NCBI GenBank assembly: GCA_000733355.1
Contig: JNVV01000018.1
Coordinates: 248,001-312,000, forward strand
Length of the DNA stretch: 64,000 nt
Reading direction: 5' to 3'
From: Falciphora oryzae
Lineage: Eukaryota; Ascomycota; Sordariomycetes; Magnaporthales; Magnaporthaceae
Part shown: positions 46,218-57,596 of the stretch, one piece after another
Numbering within the stretch: the stretch's first letter is position 1
Layout: each line of letters begins with the position of its first letter
Notes under the pieces: model-generated
The model's input: only the letters and a program-made list of their open reading frames with translations
The model's database searches: none
Told to the model about the DNA's origin: nothing
Translations under genes and position numbers: made by a program

Positions 46218-49200
46218 ATGGATCCCCAGCAAGAGGCCAAGGCGAAGTTGATCGAGGAGATCGGGGACGAGCTCTCGAATGGCCTCAAGGTTTACAAAGT
46301 TGGCGACTTCTCGGGTTCTTTTGTCTGCGGCTCGCACATGCACCGCATTTGGAGTGATGAGCGAATGCGCGAGCTCTTCGCTGGCGCCGGGCCGCCTCTC
46401 GGCGACAACGACCTCACACAGCCCCAGCTGGACCATCTGCGTCGACACGCCCTTCCGCTCCTCTCCTTCGCCGCCTCCATCAGCCGGCCCCTCTTCTGGT
46501 TCCTCCATGTCTTCCCTCCCCTGGCGTTCCTGAAAGATGGGTCACCGAACACGAAACACAAGATTGGCTTTCCTCTGGCCGAGAGCGACTTGAATACGCT
46601 TCTGGGGAAAAATATTACCCCAAAACAATTCGAGGAACACTTTTTCTTCGTCCCTCCCGTCACACTTAGCCTTACGAACGATGCCGAGGATGGACTAGAA
46701 GTGCGTAAAGGGTACGCGCTACCTCTGGAGACGAAGAAGGACGGGACGGTGACGGAAGAAGGGTCGTTCGGAACGGTCTACTTCTGCCGCATAACCCCTG
46801 AGTACGTCGAAGCATATCCCTACGACAGCCAACAAGCATTCAAACCATCAAAGCCATACGCCGTTGCCGTCAAGATGTTCAACAAGGCCGAAGAAGCAGG
46901 CCAAGAACTCGAAAATCTGATCTGCCTAAAGCGAATTGCGAGCAACCCCGGCGGCCGACACCCCATATCTCTGCACCACACAATTGTGCACCTGCTCCAG
47001 GATCCGGGAATGCTCCCGAAGCCGCTAGTCATTTTTCCGTTCGCTGACCTGGGCAGCCTTTGGCAATTTCTCAACGGTTCGAATGCCGTTGGCGACGTTG
47101 ACGGCGTGTTCAAAGCCAAGACCTTCGACCAGCGTTTTCCTGGTATTGCGTCCGTATCAATCCCACCAAACGGCCCGGCCCGGTATGGAAAAACGTCGAA
47201 GTTGCTCCTGGAGCAATGCCTTGCCCTTGCGGGGGCTTTGCGCTTTTTGCACGGCCGTATTGAGCACTGCGACAAAATTTACCTGCTTGCTCACATGGAC
47301 CTTAAACCCGATAACATTATTATTTCGGCCCATCCGGATCGCCCCGTCGGCATTTGGAAGCTAGCTGACTTTGGTATCTCTGTCATTCACACGCATGATT
47401 TGGACAGCGGGACGGACGCAATGGACACTGGCCTTGTGAACACTTCCTCGGTCGCCACGATTGACACGTCGGCTCGCCGCGGGCCCAGCACGTACCAGGC
47501 ACCCGAAATTGAACTCTCGTGGAAGAACATGAACCTGCCGGAGGAGGAGCGGATGGGTGTCGGCCGTAAGGGGGACATTTGGTCCTTCGGTGCCATCCTA
47601 GCCGATGTCCTTGCCTTTGCCGTGGGCGGCAAGGCCGAGTTCGAGGCATTTCACCGAAAGCGCCGAAGCAAAACCTGGGCCGTCAAGAACGATTACTTCT
47701 GGGAGTGGGAGAGTGCGGTAAACAGTCCTCACCTAGGCGTCCCACCGTCGCACCCTGCCAAACCACAGCGGCTTCGCTCGGGCGTAGCTCAATGGCTATG
47801 GAGTATCAAAGTCGAGTGCCCAGCCTGCATCCCATGGGTGGGGTGTATTGAAGGCACACTCAAGCCAGATCCCAAGATCAGACCCAACGCTGAGGAACTT
47901 GTCAGGTCTGTACGAAGGGTACTGTATTCTCCTTCGGAACACCACTTCCGCTACCAAGAGCCACGAGCTGTACCGGGGCCGTCAGGGGAGCCTGGTGTGG
48001 ACTTTGCCGGGCCAGCGAGCTCCACCTTTCCGGAGGTTCATGTATCTCCTCCCCAATCCGTTGTCACTCCCTACTATGCACCCCCGATGTTTCCTCCATC
48101 GAGGCAGACTCCCACCAGAAGCACATTCCCACCGAACCGATCCCAGCCATCAGCCTTTCCCCACAATCAGGGCCCGCCGATACACAGGGAAGTTGAGCGG
48201 TCGCCACAGCCATGGTCAGATCTACATGGCGCAGACTGGGGCCCAGATCGTAACGGATGTCCGGACAGCTCGCAATCATCTAGCATCGCCTCTTCGGATT
48301 TGTCTGCTCTCGGCTCATTCGCTAGCCTTGCCAACAAGGAGCCTAAAGGGCCACTCAAGCCAGCGATCACTGATATAGTCGCTGTGTCGATGGACAGATT
48401 CAGAATCGTTTCCCTAGCCAAAGCGACGATACATGTGGTCGACATAGAGTCAGACTTCAGCACCCCAGTCGGCTTGTATTCGCGCGATATACCCCAAGTG
48501 AGAGGTATCGAGAGGGAATGGCAAGGTTTGGCTGTGGGACAGCATCATATAGCCATTTACGGATTTGAGAAGCCCAAGGTGACCCTCAGGAACATCGCGA
48601 AACAAGCACCGCGATCACCGCTGGTAGTAACAATTGCCTCGTCAAATCTCCCCTTGTTCGGACAGAGAGCTCTTCTAACCCCTGACACTGTTTTGAGCGA
48701 GGCAGTTGCTTGTATTCAGGCTCTCACAACATTCGCCAAGTGACCTCAAGCAGGGCGCCTGGGTGGATCTGGACTATGCCCCCAAGCAGGCCATAGCCAA
48801 CTTCGACTACCGCAAACGGGTTGCTGTCTCTCCCAAAGGGCTTGTCGCACTAATTAGTGGCGATGCCAGAGAGGTGTTGGTTCTAGACGCCAAGTATGTC
48901 AACATATTCGTTTCATCACCGAGGGAACAGGGACGCTACTGACCGTACTCGACCCCAGCAATCCCGCTCAAGACGCACTGCGGCTAAGACCCAACAAGCA
49001 AGAGCCTGGATTGGACGATGTCTCGTTCAGCGAGGACGGATCATACCTCTACGCTTCAGGCGTGGGCGACTCATGCACGCTGTTGACGTACGACTTGGGC
49101 GAACCAGGGCAATACGCGAGACGAGTGGCGCAAGTTGCCAGCGCGACATACAGGCTCAGCGACTTGTCAACGAGGGAGTTCGAGGCCGGGACGCTAGTGT

Positions 49201-49670
49201 TTCCTCACAGCCGCGACATGGGATGCCTCGTGGTCACGAAAGACCTGACAAAACTCCTCGGCTGCCCGCTCGGCCTGGGTGACAGCACCATGGGCACCCC
49301 CGGCGGCAGCAGGCGCGCCAGCCGCACTAGCCTCGCGTCTTCGCTGACGGGGCGGGAGCTGGATCTGATGCCGCTGGGGCTGTACGACGGGCCCCTGCCC
49401 CAGATTCGAGCGCTCACCATGCACGGCAGCCGTCTGCTGCTGACGGTCGATAAGGACCGCCGCCTGGACGAGTACGCCCTCGAGAGACCCGATGGCGGGC
49501 GCGCAAGCTTCCGGCTCGGGGCAAGGAGGTCAATCTGCAGCTTCAGCAAAGCGCCCGCCCCCGGGTCAACACTGGGCGCGTATCGGTACGACGCCGTCGG
49601 CGTGGCGCTGGTGATACTGTGCCACGTCGACGGCACGGTGGAGGCTGTCAAGTTTACGCTGCCTCGGTAG
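46218..49670 (+). CDS. Serine/threonine protein kinase with C-terminal beta-propeller-like region
   Basis: 1101 aa. Exons 46218-48623, 48706-48893 and 48959-49670, in phase. The kinase domain at ~175-560 looks active: GSFGTVYF (~182), VAVK (~216), catalytic HMDLKPDN (~360; HMD replaces HRD), LADFG (~385), STYQAPEIE (~428) and GDIWSFGAILADVLAF. A Pro/Ser-rich linker follows (~590-700). The C-terminal ~400 residues show repeating beta-type units (ISGDAREVLVLDAK, DVSFSEDGSYLYASG, RLLLTVDKDRRLDEYAL, LVILCHVDGTVEAVKF) like WD40/propeller blades. The N-terminal ~170 residues are unrecognised. Intron 1 (82 bp) removes a stop and has branch TCTAAC. Intron 2 (48894-48958, GTATGT donor, branch TACTGAC) is plausible, but its sequence read in another frame is also propeller-like (TGTLLTVLDPSNPAQ), so a frameshift is the alternative. 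Known kinase-propeller fusions in fungi are often linked to HET/NLR-type loci; no function is assigned here. Confidence 0.82.
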
Positions 49671-52600
49671 TGACGGGATAAGAAGTGTCAGATGGACGGG
49701 CTCGGGAAACCACTGCGGCGCATTTGGGGGGCACGTCTTTTTTTTCTTTTCTCTTCTTTCTCCGACTTTACCATCCTGGTTTCTCTCTTCACGTTTCGCG
49801 TCTTCATTTGTGCGATACCCAGAGGCTCGCCTCACCTCCAATGCGAAGCCATGCGAATCACGGCAGATTTTGATACAGGCTGTCCAGTCAGCCGCAAACG
49901 GATCCCCGTAGTGCTCACACAGTCAAGCTGCATGTTGTTGCCGTGTCAGGGATGTGGCGTTGAGGCCTTCCCATCGTTCAGGGGCTAGGTAGGTGATTCA
50001 GGGGGTGCCAGCCCAAGTCGCACGTGTTCGACCTCCAGAAGAATTTCCTGCCAAGGACGCATGCCATCTGGCATCGAGGTCTGTCTGTTTGCAGAAGTTA
50101 GTGCGCCCACCTACCCTAATTTGTGTTCAATTATATCCGCCCTAGGCGCCGGCGCCGGCGTTATCACGTCGTTCCATCCGCGTACTTCCGGCTTCCGTCA
50201 CAACCATCCCGCGAGCCCGGGACGCCGCCGACCCACAGCCCGACTCGGAGTAAACACAACACAAATACCGCCAATTTTACATGGGGGAAGCGTGCCGGGC
50301 TTATATGCTAGTCCCTTCCAAGCCCTGGAAAAGGATAAAAAAAAAATTAGCTAGATCACCAGGGGAACCAGAGTCTATCGAAATTCCTCGATTCCGGTGG
50401 AACATGCCTTGTCATCAGAGTCATTTGTATCCCATTTTTTTGGGCGCTTATGCCTAAAACCTACATCTTTGATTACCCTTGCTCGTATGTGAAGACTCTT
50501 GAGTATCCTGACTCGTTTATGCAGATCTTGGTCGTCAAAATAGCAAATGCAATTTCCAGGGGGCGGCGACATCCAACGTGGTAGTTTATCCTCTCCATTT
50601 CTTTCTTGGCCAGGAACCTACATCTGCCACCGGAAGACCAGAGACTACTGTATGGGTTCCATCCCCAAAACTATCCACGATGTCATGGGACCCGCCGTCG
50701 TTTCCGCCAGGGGGCATCGTCGGGGTGGTCACGCCACGTGATGGGTTGAGGTCGCCTGCCAGCAAAAAGGCTCAAAGATGTGATATTAATGAGCCGGGTT
50801 CGCCGATGCGAGATCTTGGGTGATGTAGAAATGGAGTATCTCTTTTAGCCATCTCGCGTGGTAGCTTTTTATATGCGCTCAAGGGGGCTTGGTGCAAGTG
50901 AGCATTGCCTTCGCGTTGACAACCAACATTGATCCCACGATCCAGGCTGGTGGTTGGCTAGAGTCGGCTGCATAGGCCTGGCTGGCGCCGTTAAAAGAAT
51001 AGCTGACAGCCCCTGACCCAAGGTTGAATGGGTGGAAGCAGACGGAGGGGCAAGGGAAGAATACATCGCCATTCGACGATTTGCTCGGCGTTTCCCCGCG
51101 CAGACCAAGGGGCAAAGGGAGTTGGCGCACGAGTTTGTCACCACGCAGTAGGCCAAGCTTCTATACAGGCACATTCGCTTGACGGCGCGTGCGAAGCGTA
51201 GAAATGGGTTAGCGGCTATGGTCACGTGATCATGCTCCATCTTGTGAGGTATCTGTCGACACCCATTCCAACGGCCATCTCGATTCCACGACCGCCGAAC
51301 ATTTGCTCCAATCATTTGAGGCGTTCGTGCAAGCGCGCTCCCCAGTCACGTGATAAGACAAGAACTGACGGGGGTGCAGAAATCTGCTGGCTGCCCCAGC
51401 GGATTGAACTCGGTCATGGATGGATTTGTTCCAGAACGAGAACGAACCCCCTTCGGACTGCACTCCGGAGGCAACAAAAATCTCGATAGAGGCGAAAAAC
51501 AACATCTCCCAGCAATTGAGTTCGCGTGATCGCCGCCGCCCTCTTCGCTTCCCCTTCTTTTTCTCCTCGGGGGAATGCAAACAATGACACAGGCTCCCCT
51601 GCAACACGAAACCCGCACAACCTTGGCATTCCACAGAAAGCACTCCACTCGAGCGTCCACGACGGGTCGCCAAGGCCCTTCGTGACCGTGTCGGCGGTCT
51701 TGGAAGCGTTTGTGCTGCTGGGGCTTCCGCGGCGGGCGGGCGGGCGTGCTGCTTCCCTCGGACTTTCGCAGGGCCCCAGGGCGCTGACAGCCAGCCAGCA
51801 GCGCCCAGCAGCCCAGCGCCAAGAACGAGTGGCTTGGGTCCGCTCCGTGCTTCCCCCTCCTCTCGGGTGGCAGCGCCTTTCTTCTTGCTTTCTGCCAAGC
51901 TGCTCCAGGCCTCTGGGCGCGCAGACGGCCTGCTGGCCGGTGCTACCCCCTGCCTGTGTTGGCCCTCGCCAAGACTTGAGTGTTAGTGCTGTACTTTCTT
52001 TCCAGCTGGTGACTGGCTCCGTTCCTCCATTCTCTGTGCCGTCCGTCGTCAGCCGCGATCGGCAGGCCAGTCAACTCCGACAGCGAGCAGCAAGTGCGCA
52101 TCATCCATCTGCTGGATTCCTTGCCTTTCGATATCTCCCCGTTTCAATCCCAGTGTGTTGCACGGAGAAGGCCCCTCTCAACTCCCGAAGAAATATCAAA
52201 GTCCCTGACAGATCTGGGGAGAAAAAAAAGGGGAGGATCTTTTGCGGCTCTTGTTCCTTGCACAGAGCAAACAAGGTTCAATTGCCAAGTCGTCTGTCCA
52301 CCCCCGACGCGCGGTTTCCTTTTTTTCTTCTCCCTTTTTTTCTTCTTCCTCGTCCGATGGTTTGCTTGGTGGTTCTCGTCGCCAATGCGCCGCGCCCACT
52401 AGCTTTTTGATACGGCGCGGCCCACGTCGAACTTCACAAACAGGGACCCAAGAGGTTTTACGCTTCTGATGCACCTGCCGATGTCTTGGGTGTGCTTGGC
52501 AAACCACTCATCTTTTTGGACACTGGACAACAGGAAGAGCTTCTTTTTTAACAATCGCAATGCCCCAGCTCCCCTCCCAAATCGCTTTTCCTCGGTCCCA

Positions 52601-52754
52601 TCCACCGTCTCTTTTTGATTTTTTGCCTTTTGTCTTGATTGCCAATTGCCCCAGCCAACCCTGCCCCCGTGCACCTTGGGATCGCAATCAAGCCGGTTGA
52701 ACTAGGAAGAAACATCGGTCGCCGCATCCAAAGTGCCTGCCGGCCCGACCGCTG

Positions 52755-52787
<33 letters not shown>

Positions 52788-52925
52788 CTCCCGCAAGACT
52801 CGCAGCGCAGCCCGGCGCCCGCCCGCACGCGCAAGCGCACCGCAGCGAACGACGGGCAACACCTTGAACCTACATAAACCACGCAGCCCACATCCCGCAG
52901 CCCCGACCGAAACAACGTCGGAAAC
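49671..52925. other. Intergenic region, 3.3 kb
   Basis: No recognisable gene. The longest open frame (51526-52410, plus) has a Pro/Ser/Arg-rich composition without domain features, and the opposite strand is equally open there. A T32 run at 52756-52787 lies in the presumed promoter of the next gene, about 140 bp before its ATG. 50340-50570 is AT-richer than its surroundings. Confidence 0.45.
52756..52787. repeat. T32 homopolymer in promoter
   Basis: 32 consecutive T, 138 bp upstream of the start codon at 52926. Long dA:dT tracts exclude nucleosomes, so a promoter role is possible. Confidence 0.85.
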
Positions 52926-54411
52926 ATGCGGTTACTAAGCCCACCAACACCATCACTCCTGTCCACCAGCAGCAGGAGAGGAATCTCGCCGGGCCCGCTG
53001 CCGCTGCTCCTGAGGCTCCTCGCGACGAACCTGCTCATAATGGCCTCGGCGCGCACGGGGCTGGTCTCGGCCGGCACCTTCGATGCCGTCAAGGACGCCG
53101 AGTGCGCGTCGCCCAACAGCATCTGCCTGACGTCGTTCCGCTGGTGCTCGCGCGACCCCCAGTCCAACAAGGGCTGTTCCTACCCGGACGGCATCGACGC
53201 CTTCTTCCCGGGCTCCGAGTCGGTGCCCTACGCCATGCTCTACCACGGCAGCAAGTACGACATCACGTGGAAGCAGGCCAAGCCCGGCGTGCCTGTCCTG
53301 ATCGAGTGGCTCTTCTCCGACAACCTCATCCAAGCGGGCGAGCACCGCGGCGACGACGGCTGGGGGCAGCTGGAGGTCAAGTGGAGCACAAGTAAGCTTC
53401 CTTTTTTTTTTTTTTCCTTCATTCTTTCGTCCTTTCTTTTCCCAGCTTCCCGCTCTCACCCGAACCTTCCCTTCTGTCCCATGCTTTCCCTCCATTCCCT
53501 GCCGCTCTCCCATCTCCGGCCGGGTCGGGTTGCGCTGGAAGGAAACTGCCGGGAGCTCCAGGGTATCGTGTAGCAAATTCCCCGCTGCATCGCGCAAGCT
53601 GGGTGCAACGCAGGGCTCCAAGTGGGCAGTCAACAAATTGTCTCCACATGCCCTGCGCTGCTGTCGCCCCGCCCTCGCACCGGCCCTCCAATATTCCCCA
53701 TCCCCCAAGACCAATCAATTGATAGGAGATTGGCGCAAAATCCCATGTTGTCGTTGCTTGGGTCTTGGGTGCCATCGCCCGTGGTCACTTGGCTTCTCGG
53801 TGACCCCCAAGAGGGCAAAGATTCGGAGGGCAGGACTCTTGGCTTTTAGGCGGTGGGAAATTGTCGAGACGACGACGAGGACAGAAAAACACACGCACGT
53901 GATTTACACGCCGCTAACAATGACGCCAACAGACACGACTGGCTCGTCATACACCTTCGACCCGCTAACCATCCTGGGCACCTTCCCGACGCCACACGCG
54001 CCCAACATGTCGGTGTGGGAGGCCATCGCGTCGACGCACGACGCCAGCAACCACATCCGCATCAGCCAGCCCGAGGCCGGCGCCGGCAGCCCCAACAACG
54101 GCATCACGGGCCCGACGACGCCCGGCCGCGGCACCGTCGCCGCCGCCAACAAGTCGGTGTCGGACCAGTTCCTTGTGCACTCGCGCTGGACCGAGCAGTT
54201 CGTCCGCAACGTCCAGGCCTACGACGCCTCGCTCTACGGCCAGCAGCAGCGCAACTGGCAGATCGGCGTCGGCGCGGGCATCGGCATCGGCCTGCCGCTG
54301 CTCGTCACCCTGGCCTGGTTCGTCGGCCACAGGCTGGGCACGAGGGCCGGCTACGACATCGCCGCGAAGGCCGCCAGGAGGGAGTATGCAAGGCGAGACA
54401 CGAGCAGCTGA
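52926..54411 (+). CDS. Single-pass membrane protein with Cys-containing ectodomain (fungal-specific, function unknown)
   Basis: 314 aa in two exons, 52926-53391 and 53933-54411 (phase 1). The N-terminus has a basic start and a hydrophobic segment (PLPLLLRLLATNLLIMASA, ~23-42), a signal peptide or anchor. The ectodomain contains spaced Cys and aromatic residues (ECASPNSICLTSFRWC, NKGCSYPDG, YDITWKQAKPGVPVLIEWLF) and NxT/S sequons. A C-terminal Gly-rich membrane helix (IGVGAGIGIGLPLLVTLAWF, ~275-295) is followed by a short basic tail (RREYARRDTSS), giving type I topology. The 541-bp intron has donor GTAAGC, branch GCTAAC and acceptor CAACAG; it is unusually long for a fungus and starts with a T14 tract, but the phase fits and the reading frame fails without it. 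I recognise only the general layout of fungal membrane-anchored surface proteins. Alternative internal exons cannot be excluded. Confidence 0.75.
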
Positions 54412-56345
54412 ATGGCTGTCACTCTCTGCGCTTTGGTTCTCCAGCCGTCTGTCCTTTTTCTCTCGGGATTTGGTGGATGTGCGGGCTCTGCCAAGTCAAA
54501 CCGTGGCAAAGTCTCGATTTGACTGCTTGCTTCTGCCATCCCCAACCACCCTGACACTACACATCCCAGTTTCTTGTTTCTACCCATTTCGCCGGATTCG
54601 AGCCTTCCGGCCTTGATGTTTTGCACCATTTTCCTCGGCGTCGTCTTGCCGTTTTTTGACCCACACATTCATATACCCCATTCTGTTGTTTCTATTTTCT
54701 AAAAATGTTTTCTCTTAATCATAAAGCTGCGGGATGGCGTCCCGGCGCGCCCGACTAGGGAGCTTGGCCCGGAATCCTGGTCCCGTGGGCCAGGTCGCTG
54801 ATTGGTTCGGTTTCGGTTTACGATCTTGGAGCATGGGGCTCAGGTGGTACGCGTCCTAGTGCTTGGGACTTTGTTTTATTTCTCATCGTGTTCAGCATGG
54901 AAGCGGCCTTTGGGCATGTTTTTATTCTTTATGACGTGGGCTGTAAGCACCAGCCTGCACGCACAGCACTTTGTATGCATGACAAAATAAACAAAACGGC
55001 TCCCACCATGTGGTGCGAGAGTCTTGCATCTACTACATCTGTCTCGATGGTTGTCGTCACTTTCCCTTGCCGCTGGAGGCTTCCAAGACCGCCCACTCCA
55101 CTCGGACGCCCAAGATCAGTCAGCCGATATGCCCGCTGCGGTGCGAGGGACGCGAACCCCACACATTTGAACAATAAAGAGAAGAAAGACTGGCGTGTAA
55201 CGGTCCCGCAGCCTCTTCGCCTAGCGCCCTCCCGAGCTGCATTTTGGAGAACGGGGAAGCGCGCAGCAGGGCTAGACACGAGGTTTGCGGGTGTCCGCTT
55301 CCGTCCCATCTAGGCAGTGTAATGCTGCACACGCGCAGAGCTAAAAACGGGGGGAGCGAAGGATGGTGCCCGCCTGGGGTCTGTTTGTCTGTACCTTGCC
55401 CAGCGATAGGACTCGGAATGGGATCGTCGGGATATTGCAGGACGGGGGAGCAAGTATTAGATGGTTGTTGTTCGGCCTTGGGCACACCACCCACCTCGAT
55501 ATCTCTTTCATTCCAAGTACACACACCGCCCGTTGGTGGGCCGTGTGCACACATCCTCAATACCCATCCTACCCCCAATTCTCCATCCTTTCCCCGCGAA
55601 GAGCGCTGATCCACCTGTCAGCCCAACAAACCTGCCTTCCTGCGGGGTGGGTTGCTTTCCATCTACACCTCGGACTTTGACTTGACACCCCCCAAGACCC
55701 TCATTCCCCAAAGACCTCCCTCCACGCGCTGCGTCATGTTGGGCTGCAGGGCCGCAAGGTTCCCCGGGTGAGACCCCTTCCCCGTCCTCCGATGAAACAG
55801 CACAAAGTCTGGTTTCTGCGGCCCGGACGGTTCGCACACACACCCACGTGGCGTTTTCCCTCCATGTGGGCTGCAGGTGGCATAAAGCCGTCCCCGTCCG
55901 TCAACCCTATTGTTGGACAGGGGGGTTCAGCTATGCTGCACCTCCCCGGATAGGCAATTTCGTGTGTGACGGGATGCCGTGGGTAGGTATCCGCCCACCC
56001 GGCCCCTGTCGGGCAGCACGAGGAAGGGGATGACGGGTGTGCATACGAGATGGGATGGGTGGGATGAGATGCGACGACACGGGGTTTGTGTTTCCTCCCC
56101 TCCCCACATACAAAGGAAGTCCCCGTCACAATCCATGCCAGGAGCGGTAGGTTAAAAGACGGAATACGTTGGATAATGCCTTTCCGTTCTCGGCTCTCCT
56201 GCGCGCCAAAGTCCCCCAGGCATACCCGCACCGACGCTCGGCGGCCTCTTGCCCCTTTTCCTTGGTATTGATACTTGTGAAAATGCAATTTTAACGCGAC
56301 CTCTTCGCCAGGCATGTATCTTACAATGCTGGTGGCGCCTAGTCG

Positions 56346-56378
<33 letters not shown>

Positions 56379-57430
56379 GTAATCCCGACTGCCCGGCAGC
56401 ACGACTCGATCTACATCCTTCTTGATCAAGCGTTGCGAACCAAACTCTCATTTGCTGGTAGACAGACAAGAGAAAGACAAGCCAGGCCGCCCGAAATCCA
56501 TCCTGAAAGAAAAGGCAGAATCTGGTCCGAATCGACGTCCGCGAGGCGAACCGGAAGCCCGCGCTGGCAATTTCTCGGATCAATCTCTGCATGGCGACGA
56601 TCAGTGTTATACGGAAGGATGTGGTCGTGCCAGAATTGGAAGTTTGGAATTGGCTCGTTGGATACCTCCGTGATACGTAATACGGCGGACATTTATTTTT
56701 CTCATATTGGTTTAAGACGACCGCAAGACGCGCAAACTTGCCTTCCGAGATGGCGCCGCGGCCACGGAATGATCGAAGAAGGCATCTCCAGCTACGGATG
56801 CCGTCCGTTTTAGGTTTTGCGCCACAGGCCTCTGGGCCTCCGCGCCAACGCTGGGCGGCTTCTGGAGTCTCTGGTGTTTGGCCGTGCCAAGTCTGAGAGC
56901 CCGTTGCCCAGGCTGACCTGCATCCTTGAAATGTCCCCCTACCAAACGCCATAATCACGCCATTTATATCGTTGGGGAAGGACATCCCCGGAGCCGCGGG
57001 CTACGAGGCCAGTCCGACAGATTTTTGGAAACGGAGTCTCGCAAGAGACGTCACAGTCTTCCCACAAACGCGGAGGGCCGCGCGGGGCTGGCAGAAAATC
57101 GATGGCGGGTTGGTGGGACCCTTCTGGTCTGGTGATTTCACGATGATGCCGTGCCAAGCGGCAGAGGAAATTGACTCCATCTCTCTAACCCTTAGGCCGA
57201 ATTGTTATGTGAGGCAGGCGCGAGGAAGCAGCCGCAGTGAAAGAAGAAGAAGAAAAAAAAAAAATCATGACTGGCTGCGATTCCTCCACTTTCCATTCAG
57301 CACCACCACCCGTCAAAAATTTCTCTTGGTAGCGCCTGCAAGCAACCCTTGGCCACTGTCTGTTTAGAACCAAACCACAGTGGGTCCAACGGACCAGGGT
57401 GCACTCCCACCCACCCCCCTCGTTTTGCGG
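54412..57430. other. Intergenic region between the membrane-protein gene and the transposon block
   Basis: 3 kb of GC-balanced sequence without a supportable gene. It contains a GT dinucleotide repeat (56346-56374). ORFs are short and lie on both strands. Composition changes near 57430 to AT-enriched, RIP-like sequence. Confidence 0.45.
56346..56374. repeat. (GT)14 microsatellite
   Basis: 29 bp of alternating G and T, then CGTGG. Directly visible. Confidence 0.9.
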
Positions 57431-57596
57431 TAAAAATCGCGTTTTTTAAAGTGACGGCCTGGCCGGATCAACCAACGCGCGTTATGACAGCAGCAATACT
57501 AAAGTAAAAACCAAAATTAACGCGATTAAAATAATAAAGCGATTCCCAACTCCGTAACGTACGTTTTTTTTTTGCTGATTTTCGGGTCTCGTAGCC

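Noticed and set aside
51526..52410. 294-codon ORF upstream of the membrane-protein gene
   Set aside because: Low-information Pro/Ser/Arg composition and no recognisable domain; more likely promoter or leader sequence.
54590..54612. GCCGG...CCGGC hairpin with ATTCGAG
   Set aside because: Loop is 11 nt rather than 7 and no cloverleaf can be built around it.
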